From assembly GCA_964563395.1 (NCBI GenBank), contig CAZLWK010000017.1:4540-68539 (forward strand): DNA of 64,000 bases, read 5' to 3'. The notes below the pieces were generated by a model that worked only from the letters and a program-made list of their open reading frames with translations, did not search any database and was not told where the DNA came from. Positions 1-9,056 of this stretch are shown here, piece by piece (the stretch's first letter is position 1; each line of letters opens with the position of its first letter). The translations under genes and the position numbers were made by a program. Source of the stretch: JBEVOS01 sp964563395. GTDB lineage: Bacteria; Pseudomonadota; Alphaproteobacteria; Caulobacterales; Aquidulcibacteraceae.

Positions 1-386
1 ATCGTCGCGCCCACGCCGACGGCCGCGCCATTCACGGCCGCGATCACGGGCTTGAGGCTTTCGAAGATGCGCAACGTCAGGCGCCCGCCGCCGTCGCGGA
101 TGCGCTCCATCTCGGGAACGCTGGAATCGCCGCGCGCGCCGGTGCGGTCATAGTTGAACGTGTCGCCGCCTGCGCCCAGATCGGCGCCGGCGCAGAACGC
201 CTTGCCCGAGCCGGTGACGATCACGGCGCCGACGGAATCGTCGGCGTCGGTGATGTCGAACGCCTTGATCATGTCGAGCATCATCTGGCCGGTGAACGCG
301 TTCATGCGGTCAGGCCGATTGAGCGTCAGCGTGGCGATGCGATCTTCCACGCTCAGCGTGATGGTTTCGAATTGATGCGCGCTCAT
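1..386 (-). CDS. enoyl-CoA hydratase/isomerase family protein (3' end outside window)
   Basis: Crotonase-fold enzyme, expected to act on acyl-CoA thioesters in fatty-acid or aromatic-acid beta-oxidation in the cytoplasm. Translation from the ATG at 386 gives MSAHQFETITLSVEDRIATL, then LNRPDRMNAF and the oxyanion-hole segment KAFCAGADLG, then LKPVIAAVNGAAVGVG, all hallmarks of the crotonase superfamily in the normal order. AGGAGG lies 5-10 bases upstream of the ATG, which fixes the start. Only about 128 residues are inside the window; the family is usually about 260 aa, so the C-terminal half is missing. Substrate specificity cannot be told. A thiolase lies 7 kb away, but nothing links the two directly. 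Confidence 0.9.
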   Translation of the reverse strand, partial: MSAHQFETITLSVEDRIATLTLNRPDRMNAFTGQMMLDMIKAFDITDADDSVGAVIVTGSGKAFCAGADLGAGGDTFNYDRTGARGDSSVPEMERIRDGGGRLTLRIFESLKPVIAAVNGAAVGVGAT

Positions 387-421
387 GGCGTCCTCCTCAT
401 GGGCGCGCATGAGGGACGAAT

Positions 422-455
422 GCCGTAGCGTCGGTCAAGCCGCCGCCGCTACGGC
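422..455 (-). terminator. hairpin after the exb/tonB operon
   Basis: A perfect 9-bp inverted repeat (GCCGTAGCG at 422-430, CGCTACGGC at 447-455) with a 16-base loop lies just downstream of the last gene of the minus-strand operon and before the next gene's ribosome-binding site. There is no T-run, so it is a candidate terminator or mRNA 3'-end stabiliser only. Confidence 0.45.
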
Positions 456-461
456 GCGCGC

Positions 462-851
462 TTAGCGCCGCTGCTGAAGGCGCGCGTTGTATTCGGCCGC
501 TTCCGCCTGCCAGGCCGCGCTCACGGAATTCAGCCTCGAGACGGCTTCATTGTATTCGCGTACGCGCGCTTCGTGCTGGCGCGCGGCGATGAGCAATTCC
601 TCGGCCTCGACGCGGCGGCATTCGAGCGCGGTCTGCATGGCCTGGCCCCATGCCTGATAGGTCGCGTCGCCCTCCTGCATCGCGCGGGCGTTGCGGGCGG
701 TCGCGCCGTCCGGCAGCTCCGGTTCGGCCGGGAAGGCCGCGCAGCGCGAAGGCGGCACGGGCGCGGGCGCGGCGGGCGCGGCGGGCGCCGTCTGCGCGGC
801 GGCGGCGGATGCGATGAATCCAAGGGCGAGCGCGACGGCGACGGCCTTCAT
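462..851 (-). CDS. small secreted protein of unknown function, last gene of the exb/tonB unit
   Basis: A 129-aa protein with an N-terminal signal peptide (MKAVAVALALGFIASAAAAQ) followed by an Ala/Pro linker and a charged, mostly helical body rich in Glu, Arg and Ala that could form a coiled coil. Two Cys are present in the mature part. I do not recognise a family. The start at 851 is preferred over an ATG at 857, because GAGGAG is 7 bases from 851 but only 1 base from 857. It lies about 100 bases after tonB on the same strand, so it may be co-transcribed and act in the periplasm, but its role is unknown. Confidence 0.7.
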   Translation of the reverse strand: MKAVAVALALGFIASAAAAQTAPAAPAAPAPVPPSRCAAFPAEPELPDGATARNARAMQEGDATYQAWGQAMQTALECRRVEAEELLIAARQHEARVREYNEAVSRLNSVSAAWQAEAAEYNARLQQRR

Positions 852-954
852 AAGCATTCTCCTCGAAGCGCGCGGCGGCTCAAGGCGCGCGCGGGGGACC
901 CTCTCTCATGGCCCCGAAGGGCCAAACGGCGTGCGGCGTGGAACGATCCCGCCG

Positions 955-1545
955 CTAATTGCCCAGGCGGAACGCGATCGGCACGCGCACCCGCCCGCCC
1001 TCCGCGGGACGCCCGTCCTCAAGACGCGGCGACATGCGGAACGAGCGCGAGATGCGCACGGCGGCCGAGCCGAAGCCCCAGCCGGACGGATCCTCGCTGG
1101 CCACCGCGCAGGAGATGCGTCCGTCGGCGTTGACCACGCAATCCAGAACGACGCGCCCTTCGCGCTCGCGCTCCAGCGCGCGCTCAGGATATTCGCGGGC
1201 GAAATCGCGGCCGTTCGGGCGTTCGATCCATTGCGGATTGGTGATCACCGAAACGGGCGGCGCCGGCGGGGGATCGACCGCGACCGGGATTTCCGTCGGC
1301 ACGGCGGGCACGTCCACCATGGGCGGCGGGATGCGCTGTTCGGGCGGCGGCGGTGGCGGGGGCGGCCTGTTGGGCGGCGGGGGCGGCGGCGGCGGCTTTT
1401 CCTTCTCCTCCACCTCGACCTTGATGGCCTCGGATTCGTCGAAGATGTCCGTGATCGCGCTGAAACGCTGGGTCAGCGCCATGTAGACGATGCCGATGGA
1501 GATCGCCGCGGCGAGCGACATGGAGATGAGGCGAAGGCGTACCAT
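955..1545 (-). CDS. tonB: TonB family energy transducer
   Basis: Periplasm-spanning protein that carries proton-motive-force energy from ExbB/ExbD to outer-membrane TonB-dependent receptors. The 196-aa protein has a single N-terminal membrane anchor (about residues 6-25), a Glu/Lys stretch, a very proline-rich rod (two runs of eight prolines around residues 51-68, then more Pro), and a C-terminal TonB domain with YPERALEREREGRVVLDCVV and a conserved RVPIAFRL ending. It is 10 bases after an exbD gene on the same strand and shares its operon. A 703-aa TonB receptor at 21786 is a likely client, although one TonB usually serves many receptors. Confidence 0.93.
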   Translation of the reverse strand: MVRLRLISMSLAAAISIGIVYMALTQRFSAITDIFDESEAIKVEVEEKEKPPPPPPPPNRPPPPPPPPEQRIPPPMVDVPAVPTEIPVAVDPPPAPPVSVITNPQWIERPNGRDFAREYPERALEREREGRVVLDCVVNADGRISCAVASEDPSGWGFGSAAVRISRSFRMSPRLEDGRPAEGGRVRVPIAFRLGN

Positions 1546-1555
1546 CGATGCGACC

Positions 1556-2035
<480 letters not shown>

Positions 2036-2052
2036 GGTTCAGATCCTCCCCG

Positions 2053-2532
2053 TCACCGGCGCCGGTCTTCGGCGACGAGGCCGATCTTGGTGAAACCCCG
2101 GTTCTGGAGCTGGTTCATGACCCGAACGACGTTGCGATACGCGGTCTCGGAATCGGCGCGGATATAGACGCGCTGCTGGATGATCTCCAACTCGTCGCCG
2201 CGCAATTCGGGCGTATTCACGCGCACCGATTCATAGACCTTCTCGCCGACCTCGTTGATCGGCACTTCGTCGTTCATGACGTAGACGCGCACGCCTTCGC
2301 CGCGATCCTGGACCGAGATCCAGGTGGGCTTGGGAGGCCGCTTCGACGGCATGATCTTCGACTTGGGCAGATCGGCCGGAATATCGACCGAGGCGATGGG
2401 CGCCGCGATCATGAAGATGATCAGAAGAACGAGCATCACGTCGATGAACGGGATGACGTTCGGCTCCGCCGTGACATCGAGCCGGCCGCGTTTACCGCCG
2501 CCATGGCCCGGCGCCGCTACTTTTGCTCCCAT
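2053..2532 (-). CDS. exbD: ExbD/TolR family biopolymer transport protein (first copy in operon)
   Basis: A 159-aa paralogue of the next gene. It has EPNVIPFIDVMLVLLIIFMI with the conserved transmembrane Asp, a short Pro/Lys linker, and a periplasmic domain ending in RADSETAYRNVVRVMNQLQ. It sits 27 bases after exbB and 17 bases before the second exbD, consistent with one polycistronic mRNA. Together ExbB and ExbD form the proton channel that energises TonB. Confidence 0.93.
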   Translation of the reverse strand: MGAKVAAPGHGGGKRGRLDVTAEPNVIPFIDVMLVLLIIFMIAAPIASVDIPADLPKSKIMPSKRPPKPTWISVQDRGEGVRVYVMNDEVPINEVGEKVYESVRVNTPELRGDELEIIQQRVYIRADSETAYRNVVRVMNQLQNRGFTKIGLVAEDRRR

Positions 2533-2559
2533 TGCGGGACTCCTCTAGCGGTCCGACCC

Positions 2560-3423
<864 letters not shown>

Positions 3424-3607
3424 GGTCTGCCCTTTTGAGTTCCAATTACATCTATGCAATGCGCGAAATTGCGGCGAACTTAGGCCGCAATCGCACGACC
3501 CTTGAGTGAAGCGTTTGGAGTCATAGAGATGAGCGGCCGCCCGGCCCCCCGTCCTCCCTCCAACGCCCCGGCTCGTCGCTGTCGCGATCTTTTCTTCCGT
3601 GGCGTCG

Positions 3608-3625
3608 TTAGACGCAGGCGTCTAA
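3608..3625. promoter_or_regulatory. 18-bp palindrome between exbB and bolA (candidate operator)
   Basis: TTAGACGC-AG-GCGTCTAA is a perfect 8+8 inverted repeat in the 334-base divergent gap 3424-3757, which has no ORF I would call a gene. It lies 185 bases upstream of exbB and 133 upstream of bolA. AAATTTT follows it directly on the plus strand. It could be an operator for a dimeric regulator of either gene. The rest of the gap shows AT-rich patches compatible with two divergent promoters, but no clear -35/-10 pair. Confidence 0.45.
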
Positions 3626-3757
3626 ATTTTCGGAAAAGGTCTTAATGTCAACACGCCCCGCGCAGTGCGCGAATGTTTCCTCAGCCTAAAGACGACTTGA
3701 GCGGGCGCACGCCGCCAAATCCCTGTGCCAAAATGAGCAAGAAAGGAGCCTGTTTCC

Positions 3758-4000
3758 ATGGCGATGGCCGCAAGCGAGATCGAGGAATTATTGCGCGCCG
3801 CCTTTCCGGACGCCGATATCCTTATTCAAGACTTGGCCGGCGACGGCGACCATTACCGCGCAATTGTGAAGAGTGACGCGTTTCAAGGCAAAAGCCGGGT
3901 CGCCCAGCACCAGATGGTCTATGCCGCGCTGCAAGGCCGCATGGGCGGGGCGCTGCACGCACTGGCCTTGGAGACCGGGCCAAAGCGCGCCGCCGGATAA
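3758..4000 (+). CDS. BolA/IbaG family protein
   Basis: An 80-aa BolA-fold protein. These proteins pair with monothiol (CGFS) glutaredoxins through a shared [2Fe-2S] cluster and act in iron-sulfur trafficking or regulation. The sequence shows the BolA-type core: an N-terminal helix (EIEELLRAAFPDADILIQDL), GDHYRAIVKSDAF, then the helix-turn segment KSRVAQHQMVYAAL with the invariant His. AGGAG 9 bases upstream fixes the ATG at 3758. The next gene on the same strand is the glutaredoxin, which supports the pairing. Confidence 0.9.
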   Translation: MAMAASEIEELLRAAFPDADILIQDLAGDGDHYRAIVKSDAFQGKSRVAQHQMVYAALQGRMGGALHALALETGPKRAAG

Positions 4001-4095
4001 TTGGAACACGTTTTAGAAATTGAAGGCGCGCGGCTCGGTTGCCCTGCCGCCGCAAAGCGCCTACCTGCATATACAAGCATGAGGAGCCGAGCGCC

Positions 4096-4431
<336 letters not shown>

Positions 4432-5427
4432 TCAGGGATCGGGGCGCTCCACCACGCGGACGCTGAGCTTCGTCCGCGCCCCGTCGCGCAGGATTTCCAT
4501 ATCGATGATCTGACCGATCGTGTCCTTGGTGAGCACGCGGTGAATGGCGTCGACGCTGGGCGTGGCCTGACCGTTGAGCGAGAGCACTACATCCCCCGGA
4601 CGCAGCCCGGCGACAGCGGCGGGCCCGTTCTCAGCGAGGCTCACGGCCAACACGCCGCCCGGCGCGGCAAGATGCAGCCGGCGCTGCAGCGCCGTTGAAA
4701 GCCCCTGGGTCTGGCCGGCGATGCCGAGCCAGCCGCGCGCCACCCGTCCCGCACGCATCAGATCGGGAATGATGCGCTTGGCGGTGTTGATCGGCACGGC
4801 GAAGCAAATGCCCTGCGCGCCGCCAATGATGGCGGTGTTGATTCCGATGACGCGTCCGCCCGCATCCACCAGCGCGCCGCCGGAATTGCCAGGATTGAGC
4901 GCGGCGTCGGTTTGAATGACGTCCTCGATGAGGCGCCCGCTCTCGCCGCGCATGGTGCGCCGCAGCGCCGAGACGACGCCCGCCGTGACCGTCGCCTGCA
5001 AGCCCAGCGGATTGCCGATGGCGATGGTCAGCTCGCCGACCTTCAGCATGTCGGAATCGCCCAGCGAAGCGGCCTGCAGCCCGCCCCCGCTCAGGCGCAG
5101 CAGCGCAAGATCGGTATCGGGATCGGCGCCCACGATCTCGGCCGGCGTCACCTGCCCGTCATGCAGGATGGCTTCGATGCGCCCCGCGCCCTTGACGACG
5201 TGATTGTTGGTCAGCGCATAGCCGTCGGGCGCGACGATGACGCCCGAGCCAGCGCCGTCGAACAGATCGCGCCCGCGGCTGGCGCGGCGCACGCCGATGA
5301 CGGCGGGCGCGGCGCTCTCCACCACGCGGATCACCGTATCGGAAAAGGAATCGCGCGGCGGCGCGGTGCGCGCTTCGGACAAATGGATGATTGGCGCGGC
5401 GGATTTGGATTTCGATTTGCCGAACAT
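4432..5427 (-). CDS. HtrA-like trypsin-fold serine protease with PDZ domain
   Basis: A 331-aa S1C protease. The catalytic triad is visible as His76 (LTNNHVV), Asp106 (DPDTDLALL) and Ser182 (LNPGNSGGAL). A single PDZ domain follows at about residues 235-325, with GLRPGDVVLSLNGQ. Family members degrade or chaperone misfolded envelope proteins. The N-terminus (MFGKSKSKSAAPIIHLSEAR) shows no signal peptide or membrane anchor, which is unusual for DegP/DegS/DegQ and suggests a cytoplasmic location or a non-classical variant. It is also shorter than DegP and has one PDZ, like DegS. Its stop codon abuts that of grxD (TGATCA), so the two genes converge. Confidence 0.88.
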   Translation of the reverse strand: MFGKSKSKSAAPIIHLSEARTAPPRDSFSDTVIRVVESAAPAVIGVRRASRGRDLFDGAGSGVIVAPDGYALTNNHVVKGAGRIEAILHDGQVTPAEIVGADPDTDLALLRLSGGGLQAASLGDSDMLKVGELTIAIGNPLGLQATVTAGVVSALRRTMRGESGRLIEDVIQTDAALNPGNSGGALVDAGGRVIGINTAIIGGAQGICFAVPINTAKRIIPDLMRAGRVARGWLGIAGQTQGLSTALQRRLHLAAPGGVLAVSLAENGPAAVAGLRPGDVVLSLNGQATPSVDAIHRVLTKDTIGQIIDMEILRDGARTKLSVRVVERPDP

Positions 5428-5506
5428 GCGATCGAGGTAGTGCGCGCGCGGCCGCTCTTCCAGAGGGCCGCTTTCGCGGCGCGACGCGGAGGGCTAAGCC
5501 TCCGCC

Positions 5507-6151
5507 ATGACCGACGACGCCAATCAGCCGCGCCGCTTCAGCCTCTTCGCCTGGGCGCGCAATTCGTTCGCGGCGGGCGTCGCCCTGGTGCTGCCGTTCC
5601 TGGTGACGATCTGGGTGGTTTGGACGGTCGTGTCCTTCATCGACCAGAACGTGACGCCGCTTCTGCCGCCGGCGGTGCGGCCTTACGCCGATCTCGCGCC
5701 CGGCGTGGGCGTCTTGTTCGCGATCGTGGCGCTGACGCTGCTCGGCGCGCTGGCCGGCAATCTGGTGGGCCGCTTTTTCCTGCGCGCCGGCGAACGGATC
5801 ATCTCGTCGCTGCCGCTGGTGCGCTCGATCTATGGCGGGGCCAAGCAGATTTTCAAACAGATCGCCGCGCCCGAACGCACGTCCTTCAAGCAGGCCGTGC
5901 TGGTGGAGTTTCCAAGCCCGGGGGCCTGGACGATCGGCTTCGTCACCAATGAGGACACGCGCGAGATCACAGAGGGCGCGGCGAGCGAGGCGCTCATCGC
6001 CGTCTATGTGCCGCAAGCGCCGATCCCGACGACGGGATTCCTGATTTATTTTCCCAAGAGCAAGCTGCGGCCGATCGCGCTCGGCCCGGAGGAAGCGCTC
6101 AAGCGCGTGATCTCGCTCGGCATGGTGCGCACCGACGACAAAGACTCCTAG
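5507..6151 (+). CDS. DUF502 family membrane protein
   Basis: A 214-aa inner-membrane protein with two N-terminal membrane helices (about residues 20-48 and 65-90), then the conserved segments IPLVRSIYGG-like (LPLVRSIYGGAKQIF), VLVEFPSPGAWTIGFVTN and VYVPQAPIPTTGF characteristic of DUF502 (COG2928). The function is not established. It is divergent from the protease gene and converges with the redoxin gene, overlapping it by 4 bases at the CTAG stop. Confidence 0.9.
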   Translation: MTDDANQPRRFSLFAWARNSFAAGVALVLPFLVTIWVVWTVVSFIDQNVTPLLPPAVRPYADLAPGVGVLFAIVALTLLGALAGNLVGRFFLRAGERIISSLPLVRSIYGGAKQIFKQIAAPERTSFKQAVLVEFPSPGAWTIGFVTNEDTREITEGAASEALIAVYVPQAPIPTTGFLIYFPKSKLRPIALGPEEALKRVISLGMVRTDDKDS

Positions 6152-6684
6152 GCGCGCGCCGCCGTCATCGCCGCGTCGAGCAGCGCCTCCGCGCCCGTCG
6201 CGCCGAGATCGGTGCGGAAATGGCGGATGATCCCCGCGCGATCCACCACCAGATAGGTGGGGCTCCAAGCGATGCGATAAAGGTCGCGCGCCCAATCCTT
6301 CGAAGCGTCGAACGCGACCGGATAGCGATAGCCGTATTCGGCGAAATAAGCGTCGATGGAGCCCCAACGGCCGAAGCGATTGCGCGTATGAACGTGGAGA
6401 AACGCCAAGCCTTCCGATTGCGCGATGCGCCGCGCAAGCGCATCGACATGGGGGCCGTCACGCACGCAATCGGGGCACCAGAGCCCGCCGAAATAAAGGA
6501 TTAGCGTACGGCCGCGATAATCGGCGAGTCGGGCTACGCCCCCGCCATGACGCGGCAGCGCGAAATCGGGCGCGGGCCGATCGATGAGATCATAGGTGCG
6601 CGGACGCGGATCGATCTCCGCGCCGATCATGGGCGGCGCGGCGAGCATCGCGAAGCCCACGAGCGCGGCCCGCCGATCCATCAT
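6148..6684 (-). CDS. TlpA/AhpC-type thioredoxin-like protein with signal peptide
   Basis: A 178-aa thiol-disulfide protein. An N-terminal RR-containing signal (MMDRRAALVGFAMLAAP) is followed by a redoxin domain with GGLWCPDCVRDGP (Cys70 and Cys73, a WCxxC active site) and a late cis-Pro segment AWSPTYLVVD. It probably acts as a periplasmic reductase, oxidase or peroxidase. The ATG at 6684 overlaps the stop of the upstream lipoprotein gene (ATGA), so the two are translationally coupled. A longer in-frame start at 6828 would read through the lipoprotein gene and is rejected. Confidence 0.82.
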   Translation of the reverse strand: MMDRRAALVGFAMLAAPPMIGAEIDPRPRTYDLIDRPAPDFALPRHGGGVARLADYRGRTLILYFGGLWCPDCVRDGPHVDALARRIAQSEGLAFLHVHTRNRFGRWGSIDAYFAEYGYRYPVAFDASKDWARDLYRIAWSPTYLVVDRAGIIRHFRTDLGATGAEALLDAAMTAARA

Positions 6685-7271
6685 CGCGGCGCGATCCAGC
6701 GCATTTCCGCCAAGGTGGCGCGCAACGCCGCATCCGGCTCGATGGCCGCGAACGGCTCGGTTGCGCCCGTATAATCGGACGGCAGGCGATAGATCCTCCA
6801 AAATGCGCCGGACGCATCCGTCGCGCACGAAAATCCCGGCGCGCCCTCGACGAAATCGGCGAGGCAGAACGGAACCTCCGCCGCGGGCGCCTCGGCGAAG
6901 GTGGCTTGGCCGATGATTTCGCCGCGCGGACCGCGCGCCTGCGTCGACCGCGTCACCAGCGCATGCACGCTCGCGCCGTCCGCCGTGGGCAACACGTCGA
7001 ACACCACCTCATCGCCGGCCGAGAGCGTGATCTTGCGATAGGGCTGGCCTTCGATCTCTCCCATCGCCTCAGCGACGGCATAATTGGGCGCGGCCGCGGA
7101 GACGGCTTCGATGGTGAGGGGGATCATGGAGGTGACGCCCGCCGCACCGTTCGGCCCAATCGAGGAATCGTAATTCGGCGCCTCGACCACGGGAAATTGC
7201 GCCGGCGCTTCCGCTTGCGGCGGCGCGCACGCGCCCAACAACAGCGCCAACGCGCCCAACGCCATCCGCAT
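6681..7271 (-). CDS. putative lipoprotein of unknown function
   Basis: A 196-aa protein with a lipoprotein signal (MRMALGALALLLGAC, lipobox Cys15) and a body of mostly beta character with two later Cys (PFCLADFVEG and FSCATDASG) that could form a disulfide. I recognise no family. Its ATG overlaps the stop of the preceding 35-residue ORF by one base (TAATG), and its own stop overlaps the redoxin start. The chain thiolase, small ORF, lipoprotein and redoxin is thus translationally linked. Co-expression with a periplasmic thiol protein may matter for its cysteines. Confidence 0.72.
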   Translation of the reverse strand: MRMALGALALLLGACAPPQAEAPAQFPVVEAPNYDSSIGPNGAAGVTSMIPLTIEAVSAAAPNYAVAEAMGEIEGQPYRKITLSAGDEVVFDVLPTADGASVHALVTRSTQARGPRGEIIGQATFAEAPAAEVPFCLADFVEGAPGFSCATDASGAFWRIYRLPSDYTGATEPFAAIEPDAALRATLAEMRWIAPR

Positions 7272-7378
7272 TATTGGAACACCTCGAACAAGCCGGCGGC
7301 GCCCGTCGAAATCGCCAAAGCGATTTCGACGAACTGAAAATGATGGGCGCCGTTCTCCGGCATGCTCGCGGTGTTCAT
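7271..7378 (-). CDS. 35-residue ORF whose C-terminus copies that of the upstream thiolase
   Basis: A small ORF that starts at an ATG overlapping the thiolase stop (CAATGA) and ends TAATG, overlapping the next gene's start. Its last ten residues, GAAGLFEVFQ, are identical to the last ten of the thiolase. The middle part, VEIALAIST, is encoded by a perfect inverted repeat. Tight coupling on both sides argues that it is translated. It may be the fused remnant of a partial duplication rather than a functional peptide. No family is recognised. Confidence 0.5.
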   Translation of the reverse strand: MNTASMPENGAHHFQFVEIALAISTGAAGLFEVFQ

Positions 7379-7408
7379 TGGAACACCTCGAACAGGCCGG
7401 CGGCGCCC
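7271..7408. repeat. tandem duplication of the thiolase 3' end, with a perfect inverted repeat between the copies
   Basis: The 34-bp segment at 7375-7408 (thiolase C-terminus and stop) reappears at 7271-7304 with three mismatches. Between the copies lies an 11-bp perfect inverted repeat, GTCGAAATCGC (7305-7315) and GCGATTTCGAC (7320-7330), with a 4-base loop. The arrangement looks like a template-switch or slippage event. The hairpin has no T-run after it on the minus strand. Confidence 0.85.
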
Positions 7409-8565
7409 ATTCCGCCCCCCACGCACATCGTGACGATTGCGTATTTCGCCTTGCGGCGACGCCCTTCCATCAAGACGTGCCCGGTGAGGCGGGCGCCGGT
7501 CATGCCATAAGGATGGCCGATGGCGATGGAGCCGCCGTTCACATTGTATTTTTCGGGATCGATGCCGAGCTTGTCGCGGCAATAGAGGCATTGCGAGGCG
7601 AACGCTTCGTTCAGCTCCCACAGATCGATGTCGGACACTTTGAGGCCATGCCGCTCAAGGAGGCGCGGCACGGCGAAAACGGGGCCGATGCCCATTTCGT
7701 CCGGCGCGCAGCCGGCCACGGCGAAGCCCTTGAAGAGACCCAAGGGCGCAAGCCCCTTCTTCTCCGCTTCCTTCTCATCCATCAGCACGACCGCCGCCGC
7801 GCCGTCCGACAATTGGCTGGCGTTGCCGGCGGTGACGGACGCGCCGGGACCGCGCACCGGGTTCAGCGATTTCAGCCCTTCCAACGTGGTGTCGGGGCGA
7901 TTGCATTCGTCACGATCGACGGTGACATCGACGATGCTTTCCGCCTTGGTGGCCTTGTCGATCACTTTCATCTTCGTCGCGAGCGGAACGATTTCGTCCT
8001 TGAAGACGCCATTCGCTTGCGCGGCGGCGATGCGCTGTTGCGAACGCAGCGCGTATTCGTCCTGATAATCGCGCGCGACGCCATATTTCTCGGCGACGAT
8101 GTCTGCGGTTTCGATCATCGCCATCCACAGATCGGGCCGAATGCGCATCAGCTTCTCTTCGGTGAAATGATGCGTGTTCATGTGCCCGCCCATCTGCACG
8201 AGCGAGATCGATTCAACGCCGCCGCCGATCGTGACCTTGGCGCCTTCGTTCTGGATGTAGTGGGCCGCCTGCGCGATGGCCTGCAGGCCGCCCGAGCAGA
8301 AGCGATTGACCGTCGCGCCCGACGTCGTCACCGGGCAACCGGCCCAGATCGCGGCGTTGCGCGCCACGTTGTGGCCGGTGGCGCCTTCGGGCTGGCCGGC
8401 GCCGAGGATCACATCCTCCACCTCGGCCGGATCGATCTTGGCGCGCGCGATGGCGTGCTCAATGGCGTGGCCCGCCATCGTCGCGCCGTGCGTGATGTTA
8501 AAGCCGCCGCGAACGGACTTTGCGAGACCCGTGCGGGCATAGCTGACGATGACGGCGCGACCCAT
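7375..8565 (-). CDS. acetyl-CoA C-acyltransferase (thiolase)
   Basis: A 396-aa thiolase, catalysing thiolytic cleavage of 3-ketoacyl-CoA in beta-oxidation (or the reverse condensation). Catalytic residues are visible: nucleophilic Cys90 in VNRFCSGGLQ, His351 in GHPYGMTGAR, and Cys381 in CVGGGMG. The linker motif ELNEAFASQ is present. Length is normal. The sequence type resembles fadA-like 3-ketoacyl-CoA thiolases rather than PhaA, but substrate chain length cannot be assigned. The stop codon overlaps the 35-residue ORF. Confidence 0.93.
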   Translation of the reverse strand: MGRAVIVSYARTGLAKSVRGGFNITHGATMAGHAIEHAIARAKIDPAEVEDVILGAGQPEGATGHNVARNAAIWAGCPVTTSGATVNRFCSGGLQAIAQAAHYIQNEGAKVTIGGGVESISLVQMGGHMNTHHFTEEKLMRIRPDLWMAMIETADIVAEKYGVARDYQDEYALRSQQRIAAAQANGVFKDEIVPLATKMKVIDKATKAESIVDVTVDRDECNRPDTTLEGLKSLNPVRGPGASVTAGNASQLSDGAAAVVLMDEKEAEKKGLAPLGLFKGFAVAGCAPDEMGIGPVFAVPRLLERHGLKVSDIDLWELNEAFASQCLYCRDKLGIDPEKYNVNGGSIAIGHPYGMTGARLTGHVLMEGRRRKAKYAIVTMCVGGGMGAAGLFEVFQ

Positions 8566-8641
8566 GGCGGCTTCCTTCCGAGAAACGCTTGTAGATGCAA
8601 TGGTCCATAGACCGCCGGCCGCCGCTGCGGAAGGGGGCGCA

Positions 8642-9040
8642 TCACGCCGCCGCCGTCGCCTCCAATTCCACCACGATGTCGGGGTGGTAGAGGCGCGTCA
8701 CGCCGATGAAGGTGCAGGTGAGATCGACGCCCTTCGTACCGAAGGCGGCGGCCATCTCGGCGCCCGCGTCCCGCATGAAGGCGTCGGCGTCCGTGGCGTA
8801 GATGTTGAGCCGCACGATATTGGCCGCGCTCATGTCCGCCGCGGCGAGCGCGTCCTGCAGATTGGCCCAAGCGGCGCGGAATTGCTGTTTCACATCGCCT
8901 GGATGCAGCACCGACCCATCGGCGGCGGTTGCGGTCTGTCCGGAAAGATAGAGCGTGCGCGCGGCGGCGCGCACCTCCACGCCATGATTGATGCCGAACG
9001 CTTTGATCCAGGGCGTGGGATTGATGACGCGCTTTTCCAT
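8642..9040 (-). CDS. RidA family protein (YjgF/YER057c/UK114)
   Basis: A 132-aa cytoplasmic protein of the RidA superfamily, members of which deaminate reactive enamine/imine intermediates from PLP enzymes. Visible family features: TLYLSGQTATAADGSVLHPG, KQQFRAAWANLQDAL, NIVRLNIYATD, and the C-terminal VTRLYHPDIVVELEATA. The catalytic Arg of true RidA (usually in a VNR or TRxxV context) is not clearly placed: the local sequence is GVTRLYHPD, which may supply it. The start at 9040 is chosen over 9127 because the extension would overlap the upstream gene. The upstream AhpD-like gene is 16 bases away. Confidence 0.88.
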   Translation of the reverse strand: MEKRVINPTPWIKAFGINHGVEVRAAARTLYLSGQTATAADGSVLHPGDVKQQFRAAWANLQDALAAADMSAANIVRLNIYATDADAFMRDAGAEMAAAFGTKGVDLTCTFIGVTRLYHPDIVVELEATAAA

Positions 9041-9056
9041 GGCCGCTGCGCCTCTT

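Noticed and set aside
1320..1410. GC-rich short tandem repeats
   Set aside because: They are the proline codons of the TonB rod, not an independent DNA repeat.
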